Below are positions 1-8,403 of a stretch of 13,350 bases of DNA, in pieces. A program made the translations under genes and the position numbers. The stretch lies in contig JAPKEK010000013.1 in the NCBI GenBank assembly GCA_028822125.1, forward strand, positions 1-13,350. Reading direction: 5' to 3'. The notes beneath the pieces are model-generated. The model was not told where the DNA came from. It ran no database searches and was given only the letters and a program-made list of their open reading frames with translations. Numbering within the stretch: the stretch's first letter is position 1; every line of letters begins with the position of its first letter. This DNA comes from Pseudomonadales bacterium. Lineage in GTDB: Bacteria; Pseudomonadota; Gammaproteobacteria; Pseudomonadales; Azotimanducaceae.

Positions 1-585
1 TGGGACCTCGCAAAAGGGGAACAGCTTCGACTAAAACAAGAAGCGCTGCTGGAAGAAGCGGCTATTTTATTTAACCATAAGGGGTACAGCGCCACCTCGC
101 TGGAAGACATCGCAGAACGCCTGAATATCACAAAAACTGCCATATACCACTATGTAAAGAACAAGAGCGATTTATTGTATCAGTGCTATCTGCGCGCAAT
201 GGACGCAACAGAAGAATGTTACGAGAAAGCCGATGCAAGTGGTGCCAACGGGCTGGAAAAGATTGTTCATTATTTGAGATTGGATGCCGCCAGCGGCCCA
301 ATCGCAATGACTCCGCTGAGTGAACTGGACTCCATAAAAAACGAGACTGCCAGAAACAAGCTCGCCGCCAGACTGGATCAGTGTGAGATTCAGTTTCAGA
401 ACTTTATCATAGAAGGCATCAAGGACGGCAGTATTGCCGAATGCGACCCCAAAATGACAATGCAGTTTATCCTTGGAGCCTCCCGCTGGACAATGAAGTG
501 GTACTCCCCGAAAGGTCAAAAAGCCCTGTCAGAGATTGTCGAAGACTTTTTGAGCTTTGTACTGAAGGGCTTGATCCCTCGCTAA
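1..585 (+). CDS. TetR/AcrR-family transcriptional regulator (5' end outside window)
   Basis: The frame is open from base 1 and encodes 194 residues ending in TAA (583-585). The first in-frame residues (WDLAKGEQLRLKQEALLEEA) already form helix 1 of a TetR DNA-binding domain, so only a short N-terminal piece is missing. The helix-turn-helix follows at about window residues 34-57: SLEDIAERLNITKTAIYHYV then NKSDLLYQ, the typical TetR 'YxHxxxKxxLL' ending. The rest is an alpha-helical ligand-binding/dimerisation domain of normal length (full protein about 200-210 aa), whose ligand cannot be read from sequence. TTG at 175 lies inside the DNA-binding domain and is not the start. The gene converges on the transporter gene; its TAA overlaps that gene's TAG. 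By family it is probably a ligand-responsive repressor, and the operon is a natural but unproven target. Its own promoter lies upstream of the window. Confidence 0.9.
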   Translation, partial: WDLAKGEQLRLKQEALLEEAAILFNHKGYSATSLEDIAERLNITKTAIYHYVKNKSDLLYQCYLRAMDATEECYEKADASGANGLEKIVHYLRLDAASGPIAMTPLSELDSIKNETARNKLAARLDQCEIQFQNFIIEGIKDGSIAECDPKMTMQFILGASRWTMKWYSPKGQKALSEIVEDFLSFVLKGLIPR

Positions 586-1952
586 TGTTGGAGGTGTGCG
601 GCTCGTTCCAGGCGCTGGCTGATGCGCTTGCGGATAATGTCGTGGCGCCGCTTATTGATAGGGAAGTTCCAGATCAGTGGAATGGCAGTCAATTGCAACG
701 CGCCGGAAACCACGCAAAACAGAATAACAATACCCATATTTGAAAACGAAGTATTTACTACCCCCTCTTCAAGTTGATAACCAAAAAACATGCCCAATAT
801 CACCAGCGCAAAACCACCAATAGCGGCAGTCAACTTCGCGGTGAGATAGAGAAATGCATAGAAACTTCCCGCCCTGTCTACGCCAGTTTTGAGAATATCG
901 TAGTCAACGATATCAGCCATTAGGGCGAAGGGAGCTATTGCACTCACCCCATTACTAAAACCATACACGGAGAAACACAGCAAAACCAGGTACAGCGCGG
1001 ATTCTCCAGGCGATACAAACGCCAGGGGTAGAAGACACAGTGAATTAATTATCCAACCGTAGGCCCAGGCCCTGTGCTTGCCTACACGAGAGACAACGTG
1101 GACCCACACGGGCAGTGATATTAAAGCCGATAATGACATTGATATAATCAGCACCGGCACCTTATCACCCAGCTGCATATAACTATCCAGAAAGGGGAAA
1201 AACAGCGCTGCAAAGAAACCATAACCGGCGCCTGCAAGAACATAGGCCGAGAGAAAACGTAGCAGTGGAGCGTTGTGCAACACCGCACTGTAAACACCTT
1301 TTATCGTTGTGCGCTCAGGGGGCGCGAGATGCCCGACAGGCGCCAGCAAGACATTGAGCGTGATCAGCACAGGGAAAGTCACCAGTACCACGTAGGCAAG
1401 CCAGCGGATGACCTCCGGTGTGAACTCCGTCGAGCGGACCACACCAAAGTAAAACAACAGCAGAGGTAATAGCGTATAGGTCAGGGTGCCACATTCCGAC
1501 GCAATACTGCGAAAACTAAACACCAGGGCTCGCTGATTGTAGTCTTCGATGATTTCACTACCCCAGGCCATATGTGGTACCGCATACATAGTATTGCCCA
1601 GGTAGTAAAGCAGCGCCCAGGCGCCGAAATAGCCCGCGCCCGCATCCGGTGGAATTCGAAACAGGAAAAAAACGGACACCATAACGAGAACGCCGCCGAC
1701 AATGATCCATGGCTTTCGCGCCCCGATCCGGGTTCGGGTCCGGTCGGAAAGATAGCCGATCAATGGGTCTGTCACACCGTCAAAAATGCGCATAACCAAA
1801 AATATTAACCCGGTAGCCGCCACGCTCAGCATTGCATGTTTCGCATAGAGCGTCGGAAGGATACCGGCAACCGGGGCGATAACGGAAGCAAAGGCGATCT
1901 CTGGCATCGCATAGTAAACTTTATGCCTGAAACTGAGTTGATTGTGTTTCAT
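582..1952 (-). CDS. GPH-family (MFS_2, MelB-like) cation:solute symporter
   Basis: 456 aa, strongly hydrophobic, with the about 12 membrane segments expected of the glycoside-pentoside-hexuronide:cation symporter family. The N-terminal half has the family signature at about residues 55-81: RIFDGVTDPLIGYLSDRTRT followed by a basic R-x-G-A-R-K-P loop. This includes the Asp58/Asp62 pair that in MelB relatives helps bind the coupling cation. The C-terminal half carries the second hallmark, ADIVDYDILKTGVDRAGSFY. Classical members import sugars with Na+ or H+, but many marine and soil relatives have unknown substrates, and no sugar hydrolase or kinase is present here. It is the last gene of the operon, 22 bp after the second M19 gene, and probably imports the compound the upstream enzymes process (inference). 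The start ATG at 1952 is preceded by a weak GAG-type ribosome site. Confidence 0.88.
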   Translation of the reverse strand: MKHNQLSFRHKVYYAMPEIAFASVIAPVAGILPTLYAKHAMLSVAATGLIFLVMRIFDGVTDPLIGYLSDRTRTRIGARKPWIIVGGVLVMVSVFFLFRIPPDAGAGYFGAWALLYYLGNTMYAVPHMAWGSEIIEDYNQRALVFSFRSIASECGTLTYTLLPLLLFYFGVVRSTEFTPEVIRWLAYVVLVTFPVLITLNVLLAPVGHLAPPERTTIKGVYSAVLHNAPLLRFLSAYVLAGAGYGFFAALFFPFLDSYMQLGDKVPVLIISMSLSALISLPVWVHVVSRVGKHRAWAYGWIINSLCLLPLAFVSPGESALYLVLLCFSVYGFSNGVSAIAPFALMADIVDYDILKTGVDRAGSFYAFLYLTAKLTAAIGGFALVILGMFFGYQLEEGVVNTSFSNMGIVILFCVVSGALQLTAIPLIWNFPINKRRHDIIRKRISQRLERAAHLQH

Positions 1953-1974
1953 GCGAGCTCAGCTCTCTCTTGGT

Positions 1975-2982
1975 TCACTTCCACACCTGCTGCGCCACGC
2001 GCAAAAAGTTTTCCCCCAGAATGCCTCGGATGACGACCTCGCTGTAACCCAGGCTGAGCATCCCTTCGGCCAGCTCAGCCAACATCTCCGGGGCAAGGAA
2101 CTTGATACCAGGGCCATATCCGAGCTCGGCTGGCCAGATTCCAGGGTTTTTTTCCAGCTCTTGATTCAGTGTTACCTGATCGAAGACATAGTCTAGGCCA
2201 ATGCCCACATGTTCCGGACCCATGAGGTTAACCGCATAGTCAATATGGCGCAACACCGTATCAATACTGATATCATTATCTCCAAGAAAAATCCCGACGC
2301 CATTAATGCCCATTACACCACCCGTCTTGGCGCAGGCAAGCATTAAATCATCCGGCACATTGCGTGGGTGGTCCTTGAGGCTACGCGGGTTGGAATGCGA
2401 GAAAATTACCGGTAGCGGCGATCGTTCAAGCACCTCCATGGCAGTTCGATAACCGGTGTGGGCACAACATTTCACCATCCCAACCCGATCCATCTCGTCC
2501 ATAACCGCTCGCCCGAACTCTGTCAACCCACAGTCGTCGTCGTGGCAACCCCCACCCACAAGATTATTCCGGTTATAGGCGACTAGCATCCAACGCACGC
2601 CAATAGCGTAAAAGAGACTGATCAAGCTAAGTTGATCGCCGATAACCCTGGCACCTTCTATATCGAAGCCAACAGCCAATCGACCAGCCACTTTTGCATC
2701 CCGGATCGCTTGAACTGACTGTGCCAGCACATAGTCCTCCGGATGGCTCTCCACCCAGTGCCGCACAGCAGCGGCAGTGCGGAAATGTTCTTCCAGCGAA
2801 ATTTCCGCGTCTCCGATATTGATCATCGCCACATCAACGCCGCCGTCGCGATAACGCTGCAACTGCTCCAACACCGGTTCTTTACCCGAAATGGGAATAG
2901 GCATACAACCGTGGTTATCCCAGATCAGGCTCTTCTCCAGAATTTGCGCGCATTGGCGGGATAGTTCTCGGGATATCTTCAT
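1975..2982 (-). CDS. M19 (membrane/renal dipeptidase-family) protein, copy 2
   Basis: 335 aa TIM-barrel metallohydrolase of peptidase family M19, which usually cleaves dipeptides with a binuclear zinc site. Visible conserved positions are Glu109 (GFDIEG, bridging ligand), His175 (CAHTG), His196 (IFSHS), Arg207 (HPRN, substrate carboxylate) and Asp264 (GIGLD, catalytic). The first motif, His-x-Asp in renal dipeptidase, reads D-N-H-G-C (residues 22-26), so His24 may be kept but the Asp is Cys26. The usual V-D-L-S-H is altered to K-C-C-A-H, and a Cys/His/Asp cluster lies at residues 146-151. There is no signal peptide, so it is probably cytoplasmic. A ribosome site AGGA lies 9 bases before ATG 2982. 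It is 38 bp downstream of its paralogue and in the same operon. The family call is firm; dipeptide as substrate is not. Confidence 0.87.
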   Translation of the reverse strand: MKISRELSRQCAQILEKSLIWDNHGCMPIPISGKEPVLEQLQRYRDGGVDVAMINIGDAEISLEEHFRTAAAVRHWVESHPEDYVLAQSVQAIRDAKVAGRLAVGFDIEGARVIGDQLSLISLFYAIGVRWMLVAYNRNNLVGGGCHDDDCGLTEFGRAVMDEMDRVGMVKCCAHTGYRTAMEVLERSPLPVIFSHSNPRSLKDHPRNVPDDLMLACAKTGGVMGINGVGIFLGDNDISIDTVLRHIDYAVNLMGPEHVGIGLDYVFDQVTLNQELEKNPGIWPAELGYGPGIKFLAPEMLAELAEGMLSLGYSEVVIRGILGENFLRVAQQVWK

Positions 2983-3020
2983 GGCACCATTTCCTGATAA
3001 AAAGTCATGCTAGATCGGCG

Positions 3021-4022
3021 CTACCGCCAGACCTGTTCGCAAACACGCAACCAGTTCTCGCCCAATATGCCCTTGATCGCAGGCTCCGAATAACCGTGGT
3101 CAAGCATCAGCTGTGTCAACGCCGGCATTTGCTCTGGCACGGCATAGCTGAACCCCGGCCAATCCGGCGAGTCCACCCCGGGCCATTCGTCTGCGCGCGT
3201 GCGAATCCAGTCGTTGAGAGCTTTATTGTCAAAAACCAAATCCAGACCCAAACCTATATGCTCCGGACCGACCAGTTCGGCAATATAGTCGATATGTTTG
3301 AAGATAGTCTCATTCTGGCTGGTCGCATCACCCAGGTAACCGCTGGAGCCGGACATGCCGATAACACCACCGCTTGCAGCACAGGCTAGAATTTGTTCGT
3401 CACTGAGATTTCGAAAATGGGAATGCACGGCATCAACAACAGAATGACTAAAAATCATTGGGCGAGTTGATATCTCCAGTGCATCCAGAGTCGTCTTTCG
3501 ACCGGTATGACTCAAGTCTACCATCATGCCAACACGTTCCATTTCGGCCACTAATAGTCGACCAAAATTTGAAAGCCCTCCATCCACTTTTTCCGCACAG
3601 CCCCCACCTACCGAGTTTGCCTGGTTGAAGGCAAGCAGAGTGTACCTCACACCGAGTGCATAAAAGCTCTCTATCATCTCTAAATTTCGTTCGAAGCAGC
3701 GAGTGCCTTCACAGTGGAAAAAAATCGCCAGCTGGCCCTCAAATTTTGCATGTCTAATATCTTGAGTGTTACATACTAGACGATACCGTTCAGGGTGAGC
3801 CAAAACCTCGGTTCTGGCCGAGGCTATGCGCTGTACTGCTTCACCGATATTGTGATTATCCCCAGCCAGACACAGAGACACCAAATCGAAACCCGCTGTT
3901 TGATACCGTGCCAATTTGTCATAGTCGTTACCGCACCATGGTTCGATAGGAAATACCATATCCCACAACAATGATGTTCGATGCAGATTGGCGGCCTGCT
4001 CGGACACACCCCAGTTATTCAT
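3021..4022 (-). CDS. M19 (membrane/renal dipeptidase-family) protein, copy 1
   Basis: 333 aa when started at ATG 4022, which has a strong ribosome site (AGAGGA, 7-8 bases upstream). An upstream in-frame ATG at 4097 would add 25 poorly matching residues and overlap the SDR gene, so it was rejected. M19 landmarks are Glu105 (FHCEG), His172 (VDLSHTG), His193 (IFSHS), Arg204 (HFRN) and Asp261 (GLGLD). The N-terminal His-x-Asp zinc pair is absent: the position after Trp20-Asp21 reads M-V-F-P. Bacterial M19 subfamilies without this pair exist, so it may use one metal or a different substrate. It shares extended similarity with the next gene, for example F-Y-A-[LI]-G-V-R and V-G-G-G-C, which shows an old tandem duplication. 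It starts 4 bp after the SDR stop, consistent with translational coupling. No export signal is seen. Confidence 0.87.
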   Translation of the reverse strand: MNNWGVSEQAANLHRTSLLWDMVFPIEPWCGNDYDKLARYQTAGFDLVSLCLAGDNHNIGEAVQRIASARTEVLAHPERYRLVCNTQDIRHAKFEGQLAIFFHCEGTRCFERNLEMIESFYALGVRYTLLAFNQANSVGGGCAEKVDGGLSNFGRLLVAEMERVGMMVDLSHTGRKTTLDALEISTRPMIFSHSVVDAVHSHFRNLSDEQILACAASGGVIGMSGSSGYLGDATSQNETIFKHIDYIAELVGPEHIGLGLDLVFDNKALNDWIRTRADEWPGVDSPDWPGFSYAVPEQMPALTQLMLDHGYSEPAIKGILGENWLRVCEQVWR

Positions 4023-4026
4023 ACTG

Positions 4027-4839
4027 CTATCCTCTGTACTGCATGTTAAGTAGACCCCCATCAACTGGCAACTGCACACCGTTAATATAACGTGCACTGT
4101 CCGAAGCCAGAAATACCGACGCCTCCGCGATATCCCAGGCAGTACCCATTTTCCCCGTTGGGCTCATCGCATCTCGGTCTATTACCATCTGCTCAAGACT
4201 CCCATGACTATCCTCAATTACACTCTTATTGGCATATAAAAGTGGCGTATGAATGAGCCCAGGCAAGATCGCATTACAGCGAATTCCGTGAGGCGCATAT
4301 TTTACGGCAATGGCACTGGATAAATGGTCAAGAGCAGCCTTCGAAGCGTAATACGCGATTTGGTCATACTGGGAAACTCGCCTGCTCAATATCGACGAAA
4401 TGTTTATAATTACACCACGGCCTTGATCCACCATGACGGGTAGTGCATATTTGCATGCTAAAAAAACACTTTTCAGGTTAGAATCCATACTCAGGTCCCA
4501 GTCTTCCTCGCTGAGGGTGACAGGATCGCCCACCCTGCAGATTCCGACATTATTGTGCAATATATCAATACTGCCAAACTCTGTCACGGTTCGCTCCACT
4601 GCCGAGCGAACCTCACCCGCGTCGACTACATTGGCTTGCAGCGCAAGACTCAGCCCACCTTCCCTTTGAATAATGTCTGCTGTTTCACAGGCGGCCTCAA
4701 AATTAATATCTACCGCTACTACCTTTGCTCCGGCTCGAGCATACGCCACAGCTGCAGCTTTACCATTGCCCCAGCCCTCGCCGCAGGAACCGGCCCCCAG
4801 AACCAGTGCAACTCTTCCGTTTAATGGCTTAGTCTTCAT
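4027..4839 (-). CDS. Short-chain dehydrogenase/reductase (SDR), probably NAD-dependent
   Basis: 270 aa classical SDR. It shows the extended nucleotide-binding glycine motif G-A-G-S-C-G-E-G-W-G-N-G (residues 15-26), the N-N-V-G motif (96-99), the catalytic Asn121, Ser148/149 and the Y-x-x-x-K pair Tyr163/Lys167, and a normal C-terminus (YINGVQLPVDGG). Asp44 at the end of the second strand (VVAVDIN) favours NAD(H) over NADP(H). The reaction is alcohol/carbonyl oxidoreduction; the substrate cannot be deduced. The start ATG 4839 overlaps the soxG stop as ATGA and has a strong ribosome site (AGGGAG, 5 bases away), so the two genes should be translationally coupled. An SDR directly behind soxG is not a standard part of sarcosine oxidase operons and may act on a product of the oxidase or the peptidases (inference). 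Confidence 0.88.
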   Translation of the reverse strand: MKTKPLNGRVALVLGAGSCGEGWGNGKAAAVAYARAGAKVVAVDINFEAACETADIIQREGGLSLALQANVVDAGEVRSAVERTVTEFGSIDILHNNVGICRVGDPVTLSEEDWDLSMDSNLKSVFLACKYALPVMVDQGRGVIINISSILSRRVSQYDQIAYYASKAALDHLSSAIAVKYAPHGIRCNAILPGLIHTPLLYANKSVIEDSHGSLEQMVIDRDAMSPTGKMGTAWDIAEASVFLASDSARYINGVQLPVDGGLLNMQYRG

Positions 4840-5414
4840 TCAAACTCCCTGCTGGCATGGCAAAACCATAGCCAAAGATGGTTTGCGAGGGCCCTCTCAA
4901 CCAGGACGGTATAGCCCTGTGGCCGTCGACATACAATTACAGGCACCTGCTCAATCAATGTTTGCGCGCAAAGACCCGGAGTAAACTTTTCTTTTCGAAG
5001 ATTCAAACTACAACCGACCGCCAATAGCTCAGAGGCCCGTGCACCGCTGATAGTGAAACAGTGATACTTGTCTGTGACATCTATTACGCAAGTCCCAGGC
5101 TCCACCAACTGGGCCTGTAGTTCTGCTTGTGCCTGCAGCGAGGTATTTTGCTCCGCTAGAAGCAACCATTGGCGGGGACGAAACCAAAGACAGAGCAAAC
5201 CATTTGAACCTTCAACATAGGTGTTCGGCACCTGTGGCAGAGACGCAACGCCGGAGTTATAGAGCGCAGCTGCCAACAGCGTTGGATCACCTCGCAGCAA
5301 CCGCTTGGGCATAAACGGCTTTTCGCGAACGCGCAGTTCAGCCAGTTCGATGGCAACAGGCGTCTCTCCCCCATTACTGGTATTTAGTGGTGACTGCCGG
5401 TATAGCTCAGACAT
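4836..5414 (-). CDS. soxG: Sarcosine oxidase gamma subunit
   Basis: 192 aa from ATG 5414, which overlaps the last 8 bases of soxA and has a purine-rich ribosome site (AAGGGGGA) about 8 bases upstream. An in-frame start at 5495 would run 81 bp further into soxA and add unrelated residues, so it was rejected. The gamma-subunit pattern is seen in the segment CVIDVTDKYHCFTISGARA, then a short Cys-containing stretch C-S-L-N-L and a K-F-x-P-G-x-C-A-Q-T motif. The length matches family members (about 185-210 aa). Gamma resembles a GCV_T fold and helps assemble the heterotetramer; it carries no redox cofactor of its own. The order B-D-A-G is the standard one. Its stop overlaps the SDR start by 4 bp. 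Confidence 0.9.
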   Translation of the reverse strand: MSELYRQSPLNTSNGGETPVAIELAELRVREKPFMPKRLLRGDPTLLAAALYNSGVASLPQVPNTYVEGSNGLLCLWFRPRQWLLLAEQNTSLQAQAELQAQLVEPGTCVIDVTDKYHCFTISGARASELLAVGCSLNLRKEKFTPGLCAQTLIEQVPVIVCRRPQGYTVLVERALANHLWLWFCHASREFE

Positions 5415-8403
5415 TGAGCAGGTCCCCCTTTGGGTCGTAAAATGCCGAGGAGCTAACCTCTGCCGGATGATCAACCGAGCCAATAGCCAATACAAGAGTA
5501 CTTCCTATCAGGCTCTCACCTGCCTGGACCATAGCCATACAAATAGATGCGTTCAAGCTAAAGCTGTTGCAACTGGATGTAACGTGCCCAACTCGCTCAC
5601 GTTGTTCATTTAGCACCAGTGTGCCCTCAGGAACTTGCAAAGCTCTATCTTGCGGACGAAGGCCAACCAACTGCAGGCGATCTGCGCGCTGATTATGACT
5701 GCGCACCAGAGATCGACGACCGATAAAGTCCGCCGACTTGAGACTGACGGGCACGCTCCATCCTACATCCAGCGGCGTTGTCTCGACGCTCGTTTCGACG
5801 CCCACCTCGAGAAAACCCTTCTCGATTCGCAGAATATTGAGAGCTTCCATTCCCAGAGGAGTAATGCCTTCAGATTTTCCCTTCTTGAGCAGAAGCTGCC
5901 AAAGGGAATCGGCATAGTCGGCGGGAATATTAAGCTCATAAGATGTCTCGCCGGTAAAACTCACCCGGAAAACTCGAAGGGAAATGCCCTCCAGTTCTGT
6001 ACTTGCGACACTCATATGCGGAAAGTGATCCGTGCTTAAATCGACCCCCAATCCCAGTTTTTCCAGCACGCTGCGAGATCTTGGACCGGAAAGTGTTAGC
6101 GTCGCCCACTGAGCTGTTACCGGTGTAATAAACACCTCAAGGTCACGCCAATCACACTGTAGCCTCTGCTCCATCCATGCGGCTATTGTCAGCGCACCTT
6201 CACTGGATGTGGTTACTAGGAAGTGGTCGTGTCCCAAGCGAGCAAAAACTCCATCGTCGATAATGGATCCATTATCGTTCAACATCATGCCGTAACGAAC
6301 TTTTCCTACCTGGAGAGTTTTCACATTATTGATATAAACGCGATTAAGAAACTCGGCTGCGTCAGTGCCTTGCACTTCAATTTTTCCTAGCGAGGAACTG
6401 TCGAAGAGAGCCGCCGACTGCCGAGCTGCCATCGCCTCGCGGGTAATGGATTGCTCTTCCGTCTCACCTTCGCGCGCATAATAAGCAGGGCGCAACCAGC
6501 CGCTATGATCTTCAGCTATGCCATTATTATGCCAGTGCCAGACGACTGGTAATCGGCGATAGCGATTGGATAATTCCCCCACCCTACTACCCGCCAGGGT
6601 GCCAATGGTAACAGGAAGATATGGCGGCCGGAACCGGGTGGTCCCCACCTGGCCAACCTCGCGTTGGGTTGCTTGCCCCATCACAGCCAAGGCGTTGATA
6701 TTGCTTGTTTTACCCTGATCCACAGCCATACCGGTGGCGGTATAACGCTTCAGATGTTCCACCGAACGGAAGCCCTCTTTAGCGGAAAGATTGATATCTG
6801 CCACGGTTACGTCATTCAGAAAATCCACCCATTGGGAGTCAGCGCTGCTGTTGCCATCGATCGCCGGAGTTTGCCAATAGGGCTGCAGGTGTGAGTCGCT
6901 ATCGTCTTGCGACAGTGGGGCGTCCGGAGACACCGCGGGCGACAGAAAACCGGCTGCAATGGCGGCGGCACTCCCCTTTTTATGACCTTCAGTCAGGCAC
7001 TGATTCAAAGTGTAGCTACCGTTCACTGCGCCGACAGATGTAAGCCTCTGCTCACATTGGTCCGGCACAAAACTAGCGAACTCCGTATCAAACTTAAGCT
7101 TACCGCCCGCCTGAGAATAGAGGTGGACGACGGGGTTCCAGCCCCCAGACATCGCCAAGGTATCGCAATCGATCCAATGATGAGCACCGGGAACAAAGGC
7201 CGTACCCGTGTCGTTAAGTGGTGCCACCTGCACTCGCTTTAACCTCTTACGGCCCGTCGTCGCAATCACTCCATAACCTGACAGCAGCCGAATACCTAGC
7301 TCGCGAGCGCGGCTAATCATGACGCTTTTATGTACAGGACGAATGTCAATAATGGCACAGACAGCTACACCGTGAGCGAGCAAATCCAGGGCCGTACGAT
7401 AAGCAAAGTCGTTATTGGTGAACAGTGCGACGGATTTACCTGGGCTGACAGCGTACCGATTGGCGTAATGTCGAACAGCCGAGGCCAGTAGGATGCCGGG
7501 ACGGTCGTTATCTGGGAATACCATGGGTCGCTCTATTGCGCCCGTTGCCAGCACTACCTGTGCTGCCCGTATTTTCAACAGACGCTGGCGTGGCCCATTG
7601 CCGGGCACACCAGCGCAATGATGCACACCCAAAGTCTGGACCGCTGTGACAAAGTTATGGTCGTAGTAACCCACTGCCACCGTATGCGGTAATACCTGAA
7701 CGTTCTCTAGAGAATCCAGATGTGTCAGGCTCAAACTGAGCCATTCCTTAGCATCCCGTCCATCTATAGATTCATTTTCCCATAACAGAGTCCCTCCCAA
7801 CTGGGCTTGATCATCAAGCAACATTACACTGGCACCGACGTGTGCGGCGCTTAAGGCCGCGGTGATACCCGCAGGTCCTCCGCCCACCACCAGCACGTCA
7901 CAGTTACAAAAACGCTTAGTATAGTAATCGGGATCCGCTTCGTCGTTGACGCGACCAAGGCCCGCCGCGCGGCGAATAAAACCCTCATACCAATGCCAGT
8001 GCGGCCACATGAACGTTTTGAGATAGAATCCGGCGGGCAAAAACCTGGAAAACAAAGAGTAAATTGCGCTGATATCAAATTGTGCGCTGGGCCAGCAGTT
8101 TTGACTTTCAGCTACCAGACCGTCGTAGAGAAGCACCTGAGTAGCGCGAGCGCTGACTTCTCGACCAGCTCCTTCTCCCACCTGGACAATCGCATTACAT
8201 TCTTCAACACCTGCGCTCAGCACCCCCCTAGGCCGGTGCAGCTTAAAACTGCGAGCGACCACATTCACGTCATTAGCAATTAACGCAGACGCTAAAGTAT
8301 CACCCTGATAGCCGCAGTACTTTTTCCCATCAAACGTAAATCGCAAAGTTCGATTGCGATCAATGGCTCCAGGGCAGTCGAGCCGCGCTTTATTCGTTAT
8401 CAT
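5407..8403 (-). CDS. soxA: Sarcosine oxidase alpha subunit
   Basis: 998 aa, normal for the alpha subunit of heterotetrameric sarcosine oxidase (about 960-1000). Domains in order: an N-terminal ferredoxin-like domain (about 15-95; R-S-F-K-L-H-R-P-R-G-V), which lacks a full set of Fe-S cysteines; a dinucleotide-binding domain with the G-G-G-P-A-G motif at 174-179; a second pyridine-nucleotide region beginning LATGAIERPMVFPDNDRPG; the T-T-R-F-R-P-P-Y linker at 588-595; and a C-terminal aminomethyltransferase (GCV_T) domain (about 635-990) with R-Y-G-M-M-L-N-D and L-R-I-E-K-G-F. In the characterised enzyme this subunit binds NAD+, and its GCV_T domain takes the methyl-derived carbon onto tetrahydrofolate as 5,10-methylene-THF. 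The start at 8403 has a GGAG site 7 bases upstream and overlaps soxD by 14 bp. Confidence 0.95.
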   Translation of the reverse strand: MITNKARLDCPGAIDRNRTLRFTFDGKKYCGYQGDTLASALIANDVNVVARSFKLHRPRGVLSAGVEECNAIVQVGEGAGREVSARATQVLLYDGLVAESQNCWPSAQFDISAIYSLFSRFLPAGFYLKTFMWPHWHWYEGFIRRAAGLGRVNDEADPDYYTKRFCNCDVLVVGGGPAGITAALSAAHVGASVMLLDDQAQLGGTLLWENESIDGRDAKEWLSLSLTHLDSLENVQVLPHTVAVGYYDHNFVTAVQTLGVHHCAGVPGNGPRQRLLKIRAAQVVLATGAIERPMVFPDNDRPGILLASAVRHYANRYAVSPGKSVALFTNNDFAYRTALDLLAHGVAVCAIIDIRPVHKSVMISRARELGIRLLSGYGVIATTGRKRLKRVQVAPLNDTGTAFVPGAHHWIDCDTLAMSGGWNPVVHLYSQAGGKLKFDTEFASFVPDQCEQRLTSVGAVNGSYTLNQCLTEGHKKGSAAAIAAGFLSPAVSPDAPLSQDDSDSHLQPYWQTPAIDGNSSADSQWVDFLNDVTVADINLSAKEGFRSVEHLKRYTATGMAVDQGKTSNINALAVMGQATQREVGQVGTTRFRPPYLPVTIGTLAGSRVGELSNRYRRLPVVWHWHNNGIAEDHSGWLRPAYYAREGETEEQSITREAMAARQSAALFDSSSLGKIEVQGTDAAEFLNRVYINNVKTLQVGKVRYGMMLNDNGSIIDDGVFARLGHDHFLVTTSSEGALTIAAWMEQRLQCDWRDLEVFITPVTAQWATLTLSGPRSRSVLEKLGLGVDLSTDHFPHMSVASTELEGISLRVFRVSFTGETSYELNIPADYADSLWQLLLKKGKSEGITPLGMEALNILRIEKGFLEVGVETSVETTPLDVGWSVPVSLKSADFIGRRSLVRSHNQRADRLQLVGLRPQDRALQVPEGTLVLNEQRERVGHVTSSCNSFSLNASICMAMVQAGESLIGSTLVLAIGSVDHPAEVSSSAFYDPKGDLLNV

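Noticed and set aside
175..177. TTG as the TetR start
   Set aside because: It is inside the helix-turn-helix region; the frame is open and homologous from base 1.
2983..3020. Internal promoter or terminator between the two M19 genes
   Set aside because: The 38-bp gap shows no hairpin with a T-run and no convincing promoter hexamers, only a ribosome site for the next gene.
4023..4097. Upstream start for M19 copy 1 (25 extra residues)
   Set aside because: It would overlap the SDR gene by about 70 bp, while ATG 4022 has a strong ribosome site and gives the family's usual N-terminus.
5415..5495. Upstream start for soxG (27 extra residues)
   Set aside because: It would sit deep inside soxA; the ATG at 5414 gives the normal gamma-subunit length and an 8-bp coupling overlap.
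8110..8360. [2Fe-2S] cluster in the SoxA N-terminal domain
   Set aside because: The ferredoxin-like fold is recognisable but only isolated cysteines (Cys30, Cys69) are present, not the four-Cys pattern; known heterotetrameric sarcosine oxidases also lack this cluster.
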